A DNA stretch of 64,000 bases from Larkinella punicea (GCF_003334855.1 NZ_QOWE01000007.1:246754-310753); one strand, 5' to 3'; shown: positions 8,277 to 17,892, counted from the first letter of the stretch. Numbers and translations: made by a program. Notes: generated from the letters alone by a model not told the origin.

Positions 8277-8321
8277 AGCCTTGCTTTTTGGGATGAAGTA
8301 ACGGCTATCCGGGAACCTAAT

Positions 8322-8339
8322 CAGTGACATTTATCACAA
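8322..8339. promoter_or_regulatory. Probable Crp/Fnr-type operator ahead of the YgaP-like gene
   Basis: The site cagTGAcatttaTCAcaa fits TGA-N6-TCA and resembles the sites at 6480 and 7348. It would control the YgaP-like gene and, by readthrough, the regulator itself (autoregulation, inferred). Confidence 0.65.
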
Positions 8340-8371
8340 TAGCCTGTGATTTTTGGTGGTTTAACCGGTTT

Positions 8372-9469
8372 TCAGGGTTTTCCGACAAATTGATCCAGAA
8401 AGGCTTTGGCGAACGCGGAGGCTCTCAGGTTGCTCTGAAGCTTCGGATTGGTTCTGAAAATATCAAATTTGGCGTAAAAAGGGCGACTCAAATCCTGCGA
8501 ATTAGCCAGAATAATAAACGTCAAATCACGTTCGGGAATCTTGACGAACAGCGATGAATTGCCCGTCCACCAGCCGGTATGCCAAAGAATCCGCAACCTT
8601 TTATAGTCACGCACAAACCACCCCAGGCCGTAGGGAAGCGCGTTGCCATTTCGGGAATACGTCGGCGTAAAAACCTGTTTCCAGGTTAGGGGGTTTAAGA
8701 GTTTTTGTTCGTCAATGGCCGTCGAATAGGCCACCAGATCGCTGACACACGACATCAATCCGGCCGCCGGGCCGAAATGGGTCGGATCCGCGATGGGTAC
8801 AATCCGGCCTTTTTGCAGATCATACGGTTTGGCCACTAGCTTGCCATACGCTTCCCGATTATAGCCCGTCAACGCAAAACTGGCGGTATCGGCCAGATTG
8901 GGCGCTGTATGGGCCAGCCCCAGCGGTCGGATGATGTTGTCGACCATCAACTGCCCGAACGTTTTTCCCGATTCTTTTTCAATGGGCTGAGCCAGTTTGC
9001 CGTAGTAATCGCCGTTGTAACCAAAGCTGTAGCCCGGTTTGAAACCGTTGAACGAGTTTCCCTGGGCCGTGTGGGTCAGCAGGTGTTTGAGCTTAATCCG
9101 GTCGTCGTTGCCCCAACGCGCACCCAACTGAATGCCGTATTTTGTAACCGGATCATCCAAATTGATCTTGCCCGCTTCCACCAATTGCATCAGGATGATG
9201 GCCCCGAAGGTTTTGGTAACCGACGCCAGATGATACACCGTATGCTCGGTGGGTGTTACCTTATTTTCAATATCAGCATAGCCCAACCCCTTGTACCAGA
9301 CCAGCTTTTTTCCATGCACCACGCCAACGGAGAGCGATGGGATCTGGTATTTCTGTCGCAATGCTTCCAGAATTGCCGCAAAACCGGTGGTATCGGCGGG
9401 AGAAAACGTGCGCTGGGCTTGCAGCGATTGTGAAAACAGGAGGAGTAGAAGGCCGTAGAAAACTTTCAT
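8372..9469 (-). CDS. Serine hydrolase of the class C beta-lactamase/PBP4* fold, secreted
   Basis: This 365-residue protein has a signal peptide (residues 1-18, ending LQAQ) and a beta-lactamase-fold domain. The SxxK motif is S83-VT-K86 and the late HxG motif is in ILWHTGWW. The middle motif, usually YxN, reads YNGD at about 151-154, so the Asn is displaced or missing. Proteins of this family include D-aminopeptidases, esterases and peptidoglycan-type peptidases, and few of them are true beta-lactamases. It is a single gene between the sulfur cluster and the SusD terminator, with no sign of co-transcription. The substrate is unknown. Confidence 0.85.
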   Translation of the reverse strand: MKVFYGLLLLLFSQSLQAQRTFSPADTTGFAAILEALRQKYQIPSLSVGVVHGKKLVWYKGLGYADIENKVTPTEHTVYHLASVTKTFGAIILMQLVEAGKINLDDPVTKYGIQLGARWGNDDRIKLKHLLTHTAQGNSFNGFKPGYSFGYNGDYYGKLAQPIEKESGKTFGQLMVDNIIRPLGLAHTAPNLADTASFALTGYNREAYGKLVAKPYDLQKGRIVPIADPTHFGPAAGLMSCVSDLVAYSTAIDEQKLLNPLTWKQVFTPTYSRNGNALPYGLGWFVRDYKRLRILWHTGWWTGNSSLFVKIPERDLTFIILANSQDLSRPFYAKFDIFRTNPKLQSNLRASAFAKAFLDQFVGKP

Positions 9470-9579
9470 TCGTGTTGTTTTTGAAACAAATAACGAAAAC
9501 CGCCGTCTCCTAATCTTCTCAAAACCGGATTTGAGCGTTCATTTCCGGTTTTTCTCTCTAATCTAGCCTCTGTTGTCTG

Positions 9580-9613
9580 GAAAGAAAAAGAGGCCTCTGT
9601 TTCCAGAGGCCTC
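9580..9613 (-). terminator. Rho-independent terminator after susD
   Basis: A perfect 10-bp stem (GAGGCCTCTG / CAGAGGCCTC, 9590-9613) with a 4-base loop is followed on the - strand by TTTTTCTTT. It lies 32 bases past the stop of the SusD gene and ends that operon. Confidence 0.9.
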
Positions 9614-9644
9614 CTGACTATTCAAAATAGGTTAGTTGGTAAAC

Positions 9645-11168
9645 TTATTGCTTGTCCCACCAGATCCGGGTCGTGAACAGATCCGGCCCCTGGCGGGTAA
9701 TGGCTTCCTGAATATTCGGGTTAATCCCCGGTTCTCCCTGCGGATACCGCAACCGGCGCGGAATCTGGCCGTTGGTTTCGTTCCCCGGATAATTGACCGG
9801 AGTCAGTTTGGGCAGTCCAGTTCTCCGCCAGTTCGCCCAGCCTTCGAGGTGGTTCAGCACCGAGCCGGTGATCACCCACATTTCGGTGTGGATGGCGTTC
9901 ATTTTATCATCCAGCGACCCGGTCGAATACGGGTTGGCAGCCGCGTAAGCCGCCACATCGGCATCCGCAATCACCCCGCCATACGACGCCAATTGCCGGA
10001 CACCCGCGCTTTGACCAGCTTCAAACTCGGTTTTGGCGGTTCCGGTAGCCCACCCCCGCTCAATGGCTTCGGCTTTCAGCAAACGCGCTTCGGCGTGGGT
10101 CATGATGAAGTACGGATTTTCCAGTGCGTACATGTTCGGAGCCACCCGCGAATAATTATCCAGACTGGTTTCGGGCAGTGTTTTCAGGGTCGTCGCATCG
10201 GTTCCAGGCGGAATTCCGCGTTGTTTCGCCACAGTCTTGTCGCCATTTTTCAGTGCCGAAATCACCGCCAGGCGCGGGTCTTTCCGGGCTTTCAGCGCAT
10301 CGATGAACGTGCTGGCCCACTGGATGTTATTCCCGTTGGCAATGCCGCGTCCCGCGCCGAGGTTCCACGAATTGGCGTTGGAGTTGGTGCCGGCCCCCGT
10401 GTTCGAGAACTTGATCGAAAAGCTATCGTCGTTGCTGGCCATAATGCCGCCGTCGATGGCTTTCTTGGCCCAGGCCTGCGCCCCGGCCGCATCCACTTTC
10501 TGCATCCGCATGGCCAGCCGCAGCATCAGCGAATTGGCACCACGCTTCCATTTTTCCAGATCACCGGCATACACAAAATCGGCGGTTTTCGGAATGTAGG
10601 CCGTGGCACTGAACGCTTTCCCGGCTTCTTCCAGTTCTTTCAGCAAGTCGGCGTAGATGTCCTTCTGCGCATCGTATTTCGGCGAGAAAACACCGTCCAG
10701 ATAGCCTAAACCCGCTTCTTTGTACGGAACATCGCCGTACAGATCCGTGATGTTGGCCATCTCGACCACCCGCAGAATCCGGGCCATCGACAGAATGTTC
10801 ACGTTTTTCGCATCCGCTTTGGCCAGTGCAATCAGATTGACCAGATTTTTGATCGAATTCGGGTACGAGTTCACGAAATAAGCTTCGCTCAAATCACCCT
10901 GGTAGGTATATACCGTTCCCCGGTAAAAATTGACCTCTACCGACGACATCTGCTGAATGACGGTCGACGCGTAGATGAAGTTGGCCCGCCAGGACTTATA
11001 CCCCGGATCGCCCGCCGACCCCGGAATGTGCAGCGTGGCCCCCGACAACAGGTAGTCCAAAGGCACCGACGAGGGCGTGTTGGGGTTGACGTTGATTTTT
11101 TCAAAATCTTCCGTACACGCCCCAAACGTAAACAGAAGCGTGGTCACTATCAGTATTTTGCGTAACAT
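9645..11168 (-). CDS. SusD/RagB-family outer-membrane lipoprotein
   Basis: This 507-residue protein has a lipoprotein signal, FTFGAC, with lipid-anchored Cys18. Its sequence matches the SusD-like group, with LLSGAT near residue 40, the MARILRVVEMANITDLYGDVPY region (about 130-150) and a C-terminal WWDK. SusD proteins sit on the outer face of the outer membrane as the lid of a SusC channel and capture the glycan or peptide. The partner susC gene ends 33 bases upstream, and a strong terminator follows. ATG 11168 is chosen because it gives a compact lipoprotein signal; an alternative start lies 30 bases upstream. The ligand cannot be told from sequence. A GH130 gene and a sugar symporter lie just upstream of the pair. 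Confidence 0.92.
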   Translation of the reverse strand: MLRKILIVTTLLFTFGACTEDFEKINVNPNTPSSVPLDYLLSGATLHIPGSAGDPGYKSWRANFIYASTVIQQMSSVEVNFYRGTVYTYQGDLSEAYFVNSYPNSIKNLVNLIALAKADAKNVNILSMARILRVVEMANITDLYGDVPYKEAGLGYLDGVFSPKYDAQKDIYADLLKELEEAGKAFSATAYIPKTADFVYAGDLEKWKRGANSLMLRLAMRMQKVDAAGAQAWAKKAIDGGIMASNDDSFSIKFSNTGAGTNSNANSWNLGAGRGIANGNNIQWASTFIDALKARKDPRLAVISALKNGDKTVAKQRGIPPGTDATTLKTLPETSLDNYSRVAPNMYALENPYFIMTHAEARLLKAEAIERGWATGTAKTEFEAGQSAGVRQLASYGGVIADADVAAYAAANPYSTGSLDDKMNAIHTEMWVITGSVLNHLEGWANWRRTGLPKLTPVNYPGNETNGQIPRRLRYPQGEPGINPNIQEAITRQGPDLFTTRIWWDKQ

Positions 11169-11201
11169 ATGGTGGTATCTTTTAGAAGATGAGCGCATGA
11201 C

Positions 11202-14200
11202 TTAGAATTTCAGATTCAGGTTAACCCCCACCGTACGGGTTGGCGGCACACCGGCCAGTTCCAGTCCCTGGGCGTTCGAATTGTTGTAGGTCGATTCGGG
11301 ATCGATGTTCGGCGTTTTCTTCATCAGAATGGCTAAGTTCCGGCCCACGAGCGAGATGGAAGCCCCTTTGAACGGCGATTTGCCAAACACCCGCGTCGGA
11401 ATCGTGTAGTCGATGATCACCTGCCGGAGTTTCAAAAAGTCGGCACTGTAGACAAACGGATCGGCAATGTTGAACAGCCGCTCGTAGTATTGCTGCGCCG
11501 GTACTCTCACGGTATTCGGTTCGCCTTTTTCGTTGACGCCCTTGCCAACAATGCCCGTTTCGCGGCCTTCCAGCGTCGACTTCAGCAAGCCCCGGCGGTT
11601 GGCGTAGGCGTTGGTTCCGGAGTAAATCACCCCGCCAAACTTCCCGTCGATCAGGAAGCTCAGGCCGATGCCCTTATACCGGAACGAGTTGGTGAAACCC
11701 AGGGTCGTCGGTGCCACGCCGGTGCCGAAATTGACCAGATTACCCTGCAAGGGATAGCCCTGCGAGTCGTAAACGACATTGCCCGACGCATCTTTTTTGT
11801 AGGTAAATCCTTTCACCTGGCTGTAGGGCAGGCCCACTACCTGGTGAATGTAGGCAATCCGCGTCCGGTTTTCGTCCACCTGCAGCGTAGTCAGGTTGCC
11901 ATACAGGCTCACCACTTCGCTTTGGTTGTAGCCCATGTTGAACGACGCATCCCACGAGAAATCCTTCGCCGAAGCCAGTCGGTAGGTCAGCAACAATTCG
12001 AGTCCTTTGTTGGCAATTTCGCCCACGTTGAACAGCGCGCTGCCGTAGCCGGAAGTGTTGGAAATCGTAGCCGCCACAATGTCGTTGGTGGTTTTCCGGG
12101 TATACAGCGCAAAGTCGACCCCCAGTTTGTTGTTGAACAGACGGGTTTCCAAACCGGCTTCCGAGGTGGTCGAGGTCAGCGGTTGCAGGTTCGAATTCGG
12201 CACACGGTCGCCGTTGATCTGGGCCAGCGGAGCACCCAGGTGCGCCCCCGACAAACCGTAGTACAGCGACAGGTTATACGGATCGGTGTCGCCACCGGCC
12301 TGCGCCCACGACGCTCTCACTTTCAAATAATTGATGGCGGTTGGCAATTTGAAAGCCTCCGAAACCACAAAACTCCCCCCCACCGACGGGTACAAAATGC
12401 TGTTGTTTCCTTTGGCAAGCGTCGAGAACCAGTCGTTCCGGGCCGTTGCCGTCACGAACAGATAGCTATTATAGGAGAATTCCGCCGAACCGTAAACGGA
12501 GTTGATCCGTTTTTCGATGTAGTTTTCGCTGGAACTCCGGGCGGCCGGGTCGATGTTCGAAATGTCGTAGAAATACGGAATGTTGAAGTTGCTGCCGCCA
12601 TACGATGAGTTCTGGTAGGTCTGTTTCATCAGGTTGCCCCCAAAGAGCGCATTGACCCCAAACCGGTCGCCAAACTTCTTGTTGATGCCCAGCAGCAACT
12701 CGGAATTGGTTTCCGTAAAATTCCGGTTGCCCACGTTCATGCCCCCACGCGGCTGAAATGGCGTGCCGTAAGGCGTGATGGTCAGGTTGCGGTAGTTGAA
12801 ATTGTCGAAACCCAGCCGACCGCGCAGAAAAAGCCAGTCAGTGAAGTTGAAGCGGGGCTCGACGACGCCGATAATCCGGCCTTTTTTATCTTCCTGCCGC
12901 CAGTTGTTAGCCGCCACATACGGGTTCTGGATGTAAATGTTGTCGGACCAGACTTTCTCGGAACCGTCGTCATTGAGCTGGCTTTCTTTCAGGGCCGAAA
13001 GCGGCAGCGAGGTCGGCATGGCGTTGATCGCGTACGTCGCACTTCCGGGCGAATCCGACAGGCGGGGCCGGTTGGTGGTTTTCTCCAGAATGTATTTGAC
13101 GTTCGTGACAATCGACAGTTTCGGGCCCAGATTGGCGTTGACGTTCAGCGCAAAATTGTTCCGGCGCAGTCCGCTATTGGGAATGATGGACTTGTTGTTG
13201 AGGTCGTTCATCGACAACCGGTACGTGATGCTTTCCGTCGCTCCCGTGAGCGCCACCGAATTGGTAAACGTGCTTCCGACGCGGTAGAAATCGGTCTGGT
13301 TGTTTTTGTAAGCCGAATAAGGCCGTGATTTTCCGTCGAAATTGATGGTATTTGAACCGTCCAGTTTCGTTCCCCAGCTATTCGAAGTCAGGGCTTCGGC
13401 CACGGTGGTCGGCTTAATGCCGTTGTTGCCCATGCCGTATTCATACTGGTAATCTTTGTAGGTGGGCAGTAACAGGTTCTCCGCCACGTAGTTGCTGCTC
13501 AGCTCAACGCCGATGCCTTTGTTGGCTTTCCCGCCTTTGGTCGTCACCAGAATAACGCCATTGGAAGCGCGGGAACCGTACAAGGCCGAGGCCGTGGCAC
13601 CTTTCAATACGCTGATCGTTTCCACTTCGTCGGGGTTCAGGCTGGAAATACCGTCTCCGCTATCACCCCCACCCCACATCCCGGCCGAACCCAGGTTGTC
13701 GTTGTTGATGGGCGTTCCGTCGACCACGATCAGCGGCTGGTTGTTGCCGGAAATCGAACCATTCCCACGAATCACAATCCGGCTCGAACCACCGGGGCCC
13801 GTCGCCGTGTTGGCCACGTTCAAACCGGCCACTTTTCCCTGCAGGGAGTTCGCCATGTTGACGGTTCGCGCCTGGGTCAGTTCCTCCCCTTTCACTTCGG
13901 TAACAGAATACCCCAGGGCTTTTTTCTCTTTCTTGATCCCGAGGGCCGTCACCACCACCTCGCTCAGCGTCGATTCTTCGGGCATCAGCGACACATCGAT
14001 GGTGGTTGAATTGCCGACTTCGACTTCTTTTGGTATAAAACCGATGGAACTGAATTTGAGGGTCGCCCCTTTTTGTACCTGGATGCTGTATTCGCCCCGG
14101 TCGTTGGTAATCGTTCCGCGGGTCGTGCCTTTGATGAGCACGTTGACCCCGTTTATTTCGCTTTTGCCCTCCTCCGTCACTTTGCCTTTGACCTCGACGG

Positions 14201-14270
14201 TTTGCGCAAAGCTGAGGGTTGACAAAAGGGAGAGGACCAGGATCCTCAGAAAACATAGACTTCTTTTCAT
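11202..14270 (-). CDS. SusC/RagA-type TonB-linked outer membrane importer
   Basis: This 1022-residue protein starts at ATG 14270 with signal peptide 1-23 (ending LSFAQ). Next come a CarboxypepD_reg-like domain (about 27-95), a TonB-box-like stretch (STLSEVVVTALG, 100-111), a plug (about 115-230, including PLIVVDGTPI and SRASNGVILVTTKGG) and a beta-barrel ending in an aromatic-type C-terminus (VGVNLNLKF). It imports the substrate caught by the SusD lipoprotein encoded 33 bases downstream. A terminator from the preceding GH130 gene lies between 14344 and 14377, so the SusCD pair probably has its own promoter. No SusR or ECF sigma/anti-sigma gene is adjacent. Confidence 0.93.
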   Translation of the reverse strand: MKRSLCFLRILVLSLLSTLSFAQTVEVKGKVTEEGKSEINGVNVLIKGTTRGTITNDRGEYSIQVQKGATLKFSSIGFIPKEVEVGNSTTIDVSLMPEESTLSEVVVTALGIKKEKKALGYSVTEVKGEELTQARTVNMANSLQGKVAGLNVANTATGPGGSSRIVIRGNGSISGNNQPLIVVDGTPINNDNLGSAGMWGGGDSGDGISSLNPDEVETISVLKGATASALYGSRASNGVILVTTKGGKANKGIGVELSSNYVAENLLLPTYKDYQYEYGMGNNGIKPTTVAEALTSNSWGTKLDGSNTINFDGKSRPYSAYKNNQTDFYRVGSTFTNSVALTGATESITYRLSMNDLNNKSIIPNSGLRRNNFALNVNANLGPKLSIVTNVKYILEKTTNRPRLSDSPGSATYAINAMPTSLPLSALKESQLNDDGSEKVWSDNIYIQNPYVAANNWRQEDKKGRIIGVVEPRFNFTDWLFLRGRLGFDNFNYRNLTITPYGTPFQPRGGMNVGNRNFTETNSELLLGINKKFGDRFGVNALFGGNLMKQTYQNSSYGGSNFNIPYFYDISNIDPAARSSSENYIEKRINSVYGSAEFSYNSYLFVTATARNDWFSTLAKGNNSILYPSVGGSFVVSEAFKLPTAINYLKVRASWAQAGGDTDPYNLSLYYGLSGAHLGAPLAQINGDRVPNSNLQPLTSTTSEAGLETRLFNNKLGVDFALYTRKTTNDIVAATISNTSGYGSALFNVGEIANKGLELLLTYRLASAKDFSWDASFNMGYNQSEVVSLYGNLTTLQVDENRTRIAYIHQVVGLPYSQVKGFTYKKDASGNVVYDSQGYPLQGNLVNFGTGVAPTTLGFTNSFRYKGIGLSFLIDGKFGGVIYSGTNAYANRRGLLKSTLEGRETGIVGKGVNEKGEPNTVRVPAQQYYERLFNIADPFVYSADFLKLRQVIIDYTIPTRVFGKSPFKGASISLVGRNLAILMKKTPNIDPESTYNNSNAQGLELAGVPPTRTVGVNLNLKF

Positions 14271-14343
14271 AGTAGGTAAAAAATTGAGGTGGAATTGAAC
14301 GTGGTTTTTAAAGTCTTTGGGTAGTCTGGCTGGTTGACAAATC

Positions 14344-14377
14344 GAAAAACAAAGCCAGTTCAACGCACTGGCTTTGT
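14344..14377 (-). terminator. Rho-independent terminator after the GH130 gene
   Basis: An 11-bp perfect stem (ACAAAGCCAGT / ACTGGCTTTGT, 14349-14359 and 14367-14377) is followed on the - strand by TTTTTCG. It separates the GH130 gene from the SusC gene downstream. Confidence 0.8.
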
Positions 14378-14447
14378 CCGGACTACCAACCTATAATTGA
14401 TCCTAATAAATTCATTGTCAAGGCCTCATCCGTGCCTGATCGCTCCG

Positions 14448-15668
14448 TCAAGCCGCTTGCCCGTTAGCAGCCGGCATGGTTTTTTCCCGCCCGGTCTGGT
14501 ACATCCGGTTTTTCGTAATCAAGTCGTTCAGTCGCTCGACCGAGGTGGCCGACCGCAGCCCGTCTGCCGGGGTGTTGACCACATAGTCGAGCAAACGACC
14601 AAGGGTAGACGTCGCCACGTGCATCCGGGTATCCGACGATGCGTAGTAGATGAAAACCGTCCCGTCGTCGTCCAGAATCCAGCCGTTGGCGAAGACGACA
14701 TTGGACACATCGCCAATGCGCTCCTCGCCTTCGGGGGCGATAAAATACCCCGCCGGTTTGTAAATCACTTTCGTTAGGTCCTCTAAATCCGTCATAAACA
14801 GATACAGGACGTAGCGCAACCCGGCCGCCGTGTTCCGAACGCCGTGGGCCAGGTGCAGCCATCCTTTCGCGGTTTTGATCGGTGCCGGTCCCTGCCCGTT
14901 TTTCACCTCATACACCGTGTGGTAGCGTTTCTCATCCACGATGTATTCCCGGTCGATCACCGGATTTTCCATCGAATCGGTCAGGCCAAACCCGATGCCT
15001 CCGCCCGTTCCGGCTTCGATAAAACCGTCTTGCGGACGGGTGTATAGCGCGTATTTTCCGTTCACAAATTCCGGGTGCAACACCACATTCCGTTGCTGGG
15101 GTGAAGGCGAAACCAGATCGGGCAGCCGTTCCCAGGTTTTCAGATCGCGCGTCCGGGCTATTCCGCACTGCGCCGATGCCGAGGATTCGTCGCCTTTCTG
15201 AGCAGCCGGATCTTTGCGTTCGGTGCAGAACAGGCCGTAAATCCAGCCGTCTTCGTGCTGCACCAGCCGCATGTCGTAGACGTTGATGTCCGGTTCGCCG
15301 GTTTCGGGCATCGCAATCGGGTAGTCCCAAAACCGGAAGTTGTCGATTCCGTTGGGGCTTTCGGCCACCGCGAAAAACGACTTCCGGTCGCTGCTTTCGA
15401 CCCGCACCACCAGCAGATACCTCCCGTCCAGCCGGATGGCCCCGGCGTTAAAGGTTGCGTTGATGCCAAACCGCTCCATCAGATAGGGGTTTGTGGCCGG
15501 GTTCAGGTCATACCGCCAGAACAAGGGGGTGTGCCGGGCCGTCAGAACCGGGTACTGGTAGCGGTCGAAGAGGCCATTGCCGGGTTTGAGCTTCTCGTTC
15601 TGACGCGAAATCAATTCAAAATGGCCCTCTTCCAAGGTCTCCAATCGTTCCTGAAAGGCAATTTTCAT
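14448..15668 (-). CDS. GH130 beta-mannoside phosphorylase (mannosylglucose phosphorylase-like)
   Basis: This 406-residue cytoplasmic protein with no signal peptide has the five-bladed propeller pattern of GH130. The catalytic Asp is in NVYDMRL (D132). Phosphate-site and sugar-site features include the TERKD region, GQGPAPIKT and [19 protein letters not shown]. The sequence suits subfamily GH130_1, whose members cleave 4-O-beta-D-mannosyl-D-glucose with phosphate to give mannose-1-phosphate and glucose. Choice of that substrate over mannobiose is inferred from overall likeness. An SSS-type symporter lies upstream on the same strand, so imported disaccharide would be split in the cytoplasm. The gene ends at a strong terminator. 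The upstream gap holds structured repeats. Confidence 0.88.
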   Translation of the reverse strand: MKIAFQERLETLEEGHFELISRQNEKLKPGNGLFDRYQYPVLTARHTPLFWRYDLNPATNPYLMERFGINATFNAGAIRLDGRYLLVVRVESSDRKSFFAVAESPNGIDNFRFWDYPIAMPETGEPDINVYDMRLVQHEDGWIYGLFCTERKDPAAQKGDESSASAQCGIARTRDLKTWERLPDLVSPSPQQRNVVLHPEFVNGKYALYTRPQDGFIEAGTGGGIGFGLTDSMENPVIDREYIVDEKRYHTVYEVKNGQGPAPIKTAKGWLHLAHGVRNTAAGLRYVLYLFMTDLEDLTKVIYKPAGYFIAPEGEERIGDVSNVVFANGWILDDDGTVFIYYASSDTRMHVATSTLGRLLDYVVNTPADGLRSATSVERLNDLITKNRMYQTGREKTMPAANGQAA

Positions 15669-15686
15669 TGGTTAATAGTATATGAA

Positions 15687-15955
15687 TTCTTCTACCGATC
15701 CGTCCACGTTCCGCTGTTGCCAGCTTACGGGATAATTCGCCCCGAATGGTCGCGTACCTCACGGCACGCCAGAGCATGACACAACCGCTCTTCTTCTACC
15801 GACGCTCCGCTGTTATATCCCTACGGGATAATTTGCCCCGCCAGGGGCTTGACAGCGTAGCGTCGGTAGATGACAGAACCGATTTATTTCCCGCGTGCCG
15901 ATAGGCACGTGACCTCCAAACCGACGCTGTGCTGTTGCATCCTTACGGAATCAAT
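15687..15955. repeat. Cluster of structured repeats, family C (three imperfect units)
   Basis: Three related units share the order CTACCGACGCTCCGCTGT - TACGGGAT - AATTTGCCCC. They lie at about 15687-15744, 15791-15840 and 15918-15955; the third is the most degraded. The middle unit extends to 15869 and can fold as a three-way junction. The outer stem is 15796-15813 with 15852-15869 (17 of 18 paired), helix two is TATCCC/GGGATA (15816-15830) and helix three is GCCCC/GGGGC (15835-15848). A further hairpin, CGTGCC/GGCACG, lies at 15894-15909. The cluster fills the gap between the symporter stop and the GH130 start. Confidence 0.75.
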
Positions 15956-16014
15956 GGCCGGGTTTTATAACACGTCAATTACAACAATTCGTCAATGCAC
16001 CAATTACCTGTATT

Positions 16015-17892
16015 TTAGTGCGTTAATACAGAGGATACTGTTACTGAAACCGGCTTCAATTCCTCCGCGGGCAGCTTGTCCCACCACGTTTTTTTGAGAA
16101 TTATTGCACAAACCGCCAGGATCGTCAGCGTGACCGACAATTCGGTGTACATGCTGACGATCAGATACATCGGCAGCATTGTCAGACAGCACTGGGCCAC
16201 AACGCCCACCACGACGTTGAACGCATCGCGTTTAAAGTTTTTGTTGACTTCGAACGACGGATCATCGGCCACGACCAGCTCGTGAATCGGTTGCCAGAAC
16301 CCCCAGGGGCGGACGGTTCGGTAAAAGGACTTCAGCGTTTCGGATTTCGTCGGGGGTGTCAGCAGGGAACCGGCCACGCAACCGGCCAGCGACAAGCCGA
16401 ACAGCAACGGGAAATAATACAACTCCAGGGTTTCTTTAAACAGGGCGGGAAAAATCAGCGCCGGAACGATCCCCGCCAGCATACCCCAGAAAAAACCGCT
16501 GGCGTTAAACCGCCACCAGTGCCATTTCAGCACGTTCGCAGCCACATAACCGCCGTACAAGGCCGACACAATCCACTGCAGGATGCTGTTGACATCCCGG
16601 ACAAACAAGCCCAGCAAAATACCAAAACCGGCCACCGCCAACCCCGACGCGTAATTCATCCGGGCAATCCGCCGGTTCGATGCGCGCGGATTGACGTATT
16701 TCAGGTAAATATCATTGACAATGTAGGCCTGCGCGGCATTGAGCGTACCGGCAAATGTACCCATGAAAGCCGCCAGCAAACCCGCCAGCAACAGCCCCAT
16801 CAGCCCCGCCGGAACGAATTGCAGAATGGCTGCGGGCAGAATTTCCTCAAAGTCGATGGCTCCGTTGGGGGCCTGCAGGTTGAGCTGATCAAAATGCAGC
16901 AGGGCCAGAACCGTAAAGCCCATGATCATGGCGTAGCGAACCGGCAGCAGCACGATGGATACAATACCGCTCATTTTGGCCGCATCCTGAGGAGATTGGG
17001 TCGACAGCACCTTTTGCATGTCGTAGTTGGGGGCCGGGCCGGCCAGACTCGCCAGAATGCCTTTGAAGGTCATCATCATGAAAAAAATGCCAAACAGCGA
17101 AAAACCGTCGGATTTGATTTTGGCGTTTACCGCTTCAATCCTCCCGGTCCAGTTCAGATCGTCGAGATGCCAGCTAAAAAAGGGCGTGTACCAACCTTGC
17201 GGTACGCTCAACGAACTGACCGCCAGATTGTCCATCGCGATCGACGCAATGACGAACGCGGCAATGGTCATGATGATGTACTTCAGAATGTCGCCGATGA
17301 CGATGCTGGTCATGCCGCCCAGAATGGCGTAAAAAACCGCAAACGAAGTAAAAATGATGCCGTAGAAGGGGGCCACATAAGCCGGTGAAACCGTAAAAGG
17401 CAAATAGGGCGCTACGGTGGAAATGGGAATGAAGATTTCGACAAACTTGCCCAGCCCGACAAATCCGTAGGCCATGAATCCGAGGCAACTCAGCAGGGCG
17501 AAAACAACGACAACCGTGTGGGAAGCCGTTGCGCCCCGCCCGGAGCCGAAGCGGGTTCCGATCCATTCCGCGCCGGTGGATACGTTTGACCGACGCAGCC
17601 AGACGGACAGATACATCATCAGAAAAACCTGGTTGAAAACCGGCCAGAGCCACGGAATCCAGAGGCTCTTCATGCCGTAGACGAACGCCAGCGCCACCAT
17701 CCACATGGTGCCCGAGATGTCGAACATATCGGATGCGTTCGACAAACCGAGCATATACCAGGGCAGGGTTTTGCCGCCCAGCATGTAAGCCTCCTTGTTC
17801 TGGGCCGCTCGTTTTTTCAACCCCAATCCCAGCAAAATAACAGCCACCAGGTAGCCGACTATGATGCTGAGATCAAGTGCTGAAAGTTTCAT
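16015..17892 (-). CDS. Sodium:solute symporter (SSS family), sugar transporter-like
   Basis: This 625-residue protein has about 13-14 hydrophobic segments. SSS-family features include the N-terminal region KEAYMLGGKTLPWYMLGLSN with sodium-site-type residues, and GTFAGTLNAAQAYIVNDIY in the middle of the protein. Family members move sugars, amino acids or anions with sodium across the inner membrane. Beside a GH130 phosphorylase, a beta-mannosyl disaccharide or monosaccharide is the likely cargo (inference). It diverges from an AraC-type regulator whose gene starts 268 bases away, and that gap holds repeated CCAATTA boxes. A -7-like box (TACTTTTG on the - strand) lies at 17917-17924. The GH130 gene follows after a 346-base repeat-filled gap. 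Confidence 0.9.
   Translation of the reverse strand: MKLSALDLSIIVGYLVAVILLGLGLKKRAAQNKEAYMLGGKTLPWYMLGLSNASDMFDISGTMWMVALAFVYGMKSLWIPWLWPVFNQVFLMMYLSVWLRRSNVSTGAEWIGTRFGSGRGATASHTVVVVFALLSCLGFMAYGFVGLGKFVEIFIPISTVAPYLPFTVSPAYVAPFYGIIFTSFAVFYAILGGMTSIVIGDILKYIIMTIAAFVIASIAMDNLAVSSLSVPQGWYTPFFSWHLDDLNWTGRIEAVNAKIKSDGFSLFGIFFMMMTFKGILASLAGPAPNYDMQKVLSTQSPQDAAKMSGIVSIVLLPVRYAMIMGFTVLALLHFDQLNLQAPNGAIDFEEILPAAILQFVPAGLMGLLLAGLLAAFMGTFAGTLNAAQAYIVNDIYLKYVNPRASNRRIARMNYASGLAVAGFGILLGLFVRDVNSILQWIVSALYGGYVAANVLKWHWWRFNASGFFWGMLAGIVPALIFPALFKETLELYYFPLLFGLSLAGCVAGSLLTPPTKSETLKSFYRTVRPWGFWQPIHELVVADDPSFEVNKNFKRDAFNVVVGVVAQCCLTMLPMYLIVSMYTELSVTLTILAVCAIILKKTWWDKLPAEELKPVSVTVSSVLTH

Noticed and set aside
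8372..9469. Calling the serine hydrolase a beta-lactamase resistance gene
   Set aside because: The family is dominated by peptidases and esterases, the YxN motif is altered, and nothing nearby points to drug resistance.
9636..10709. A 357-residue + strand open frame opposite the SusD gene
   Set aside because: It starts within the terminator-side gap and is a shadow of a well supported lipoprotein gene.
16282..17388. A 368-residue + strand open frame opposite the SSS symporter
   Set aside because: Its Q/R/H-rich sequence is the complement of a membrane protein and has no recognisable domain.
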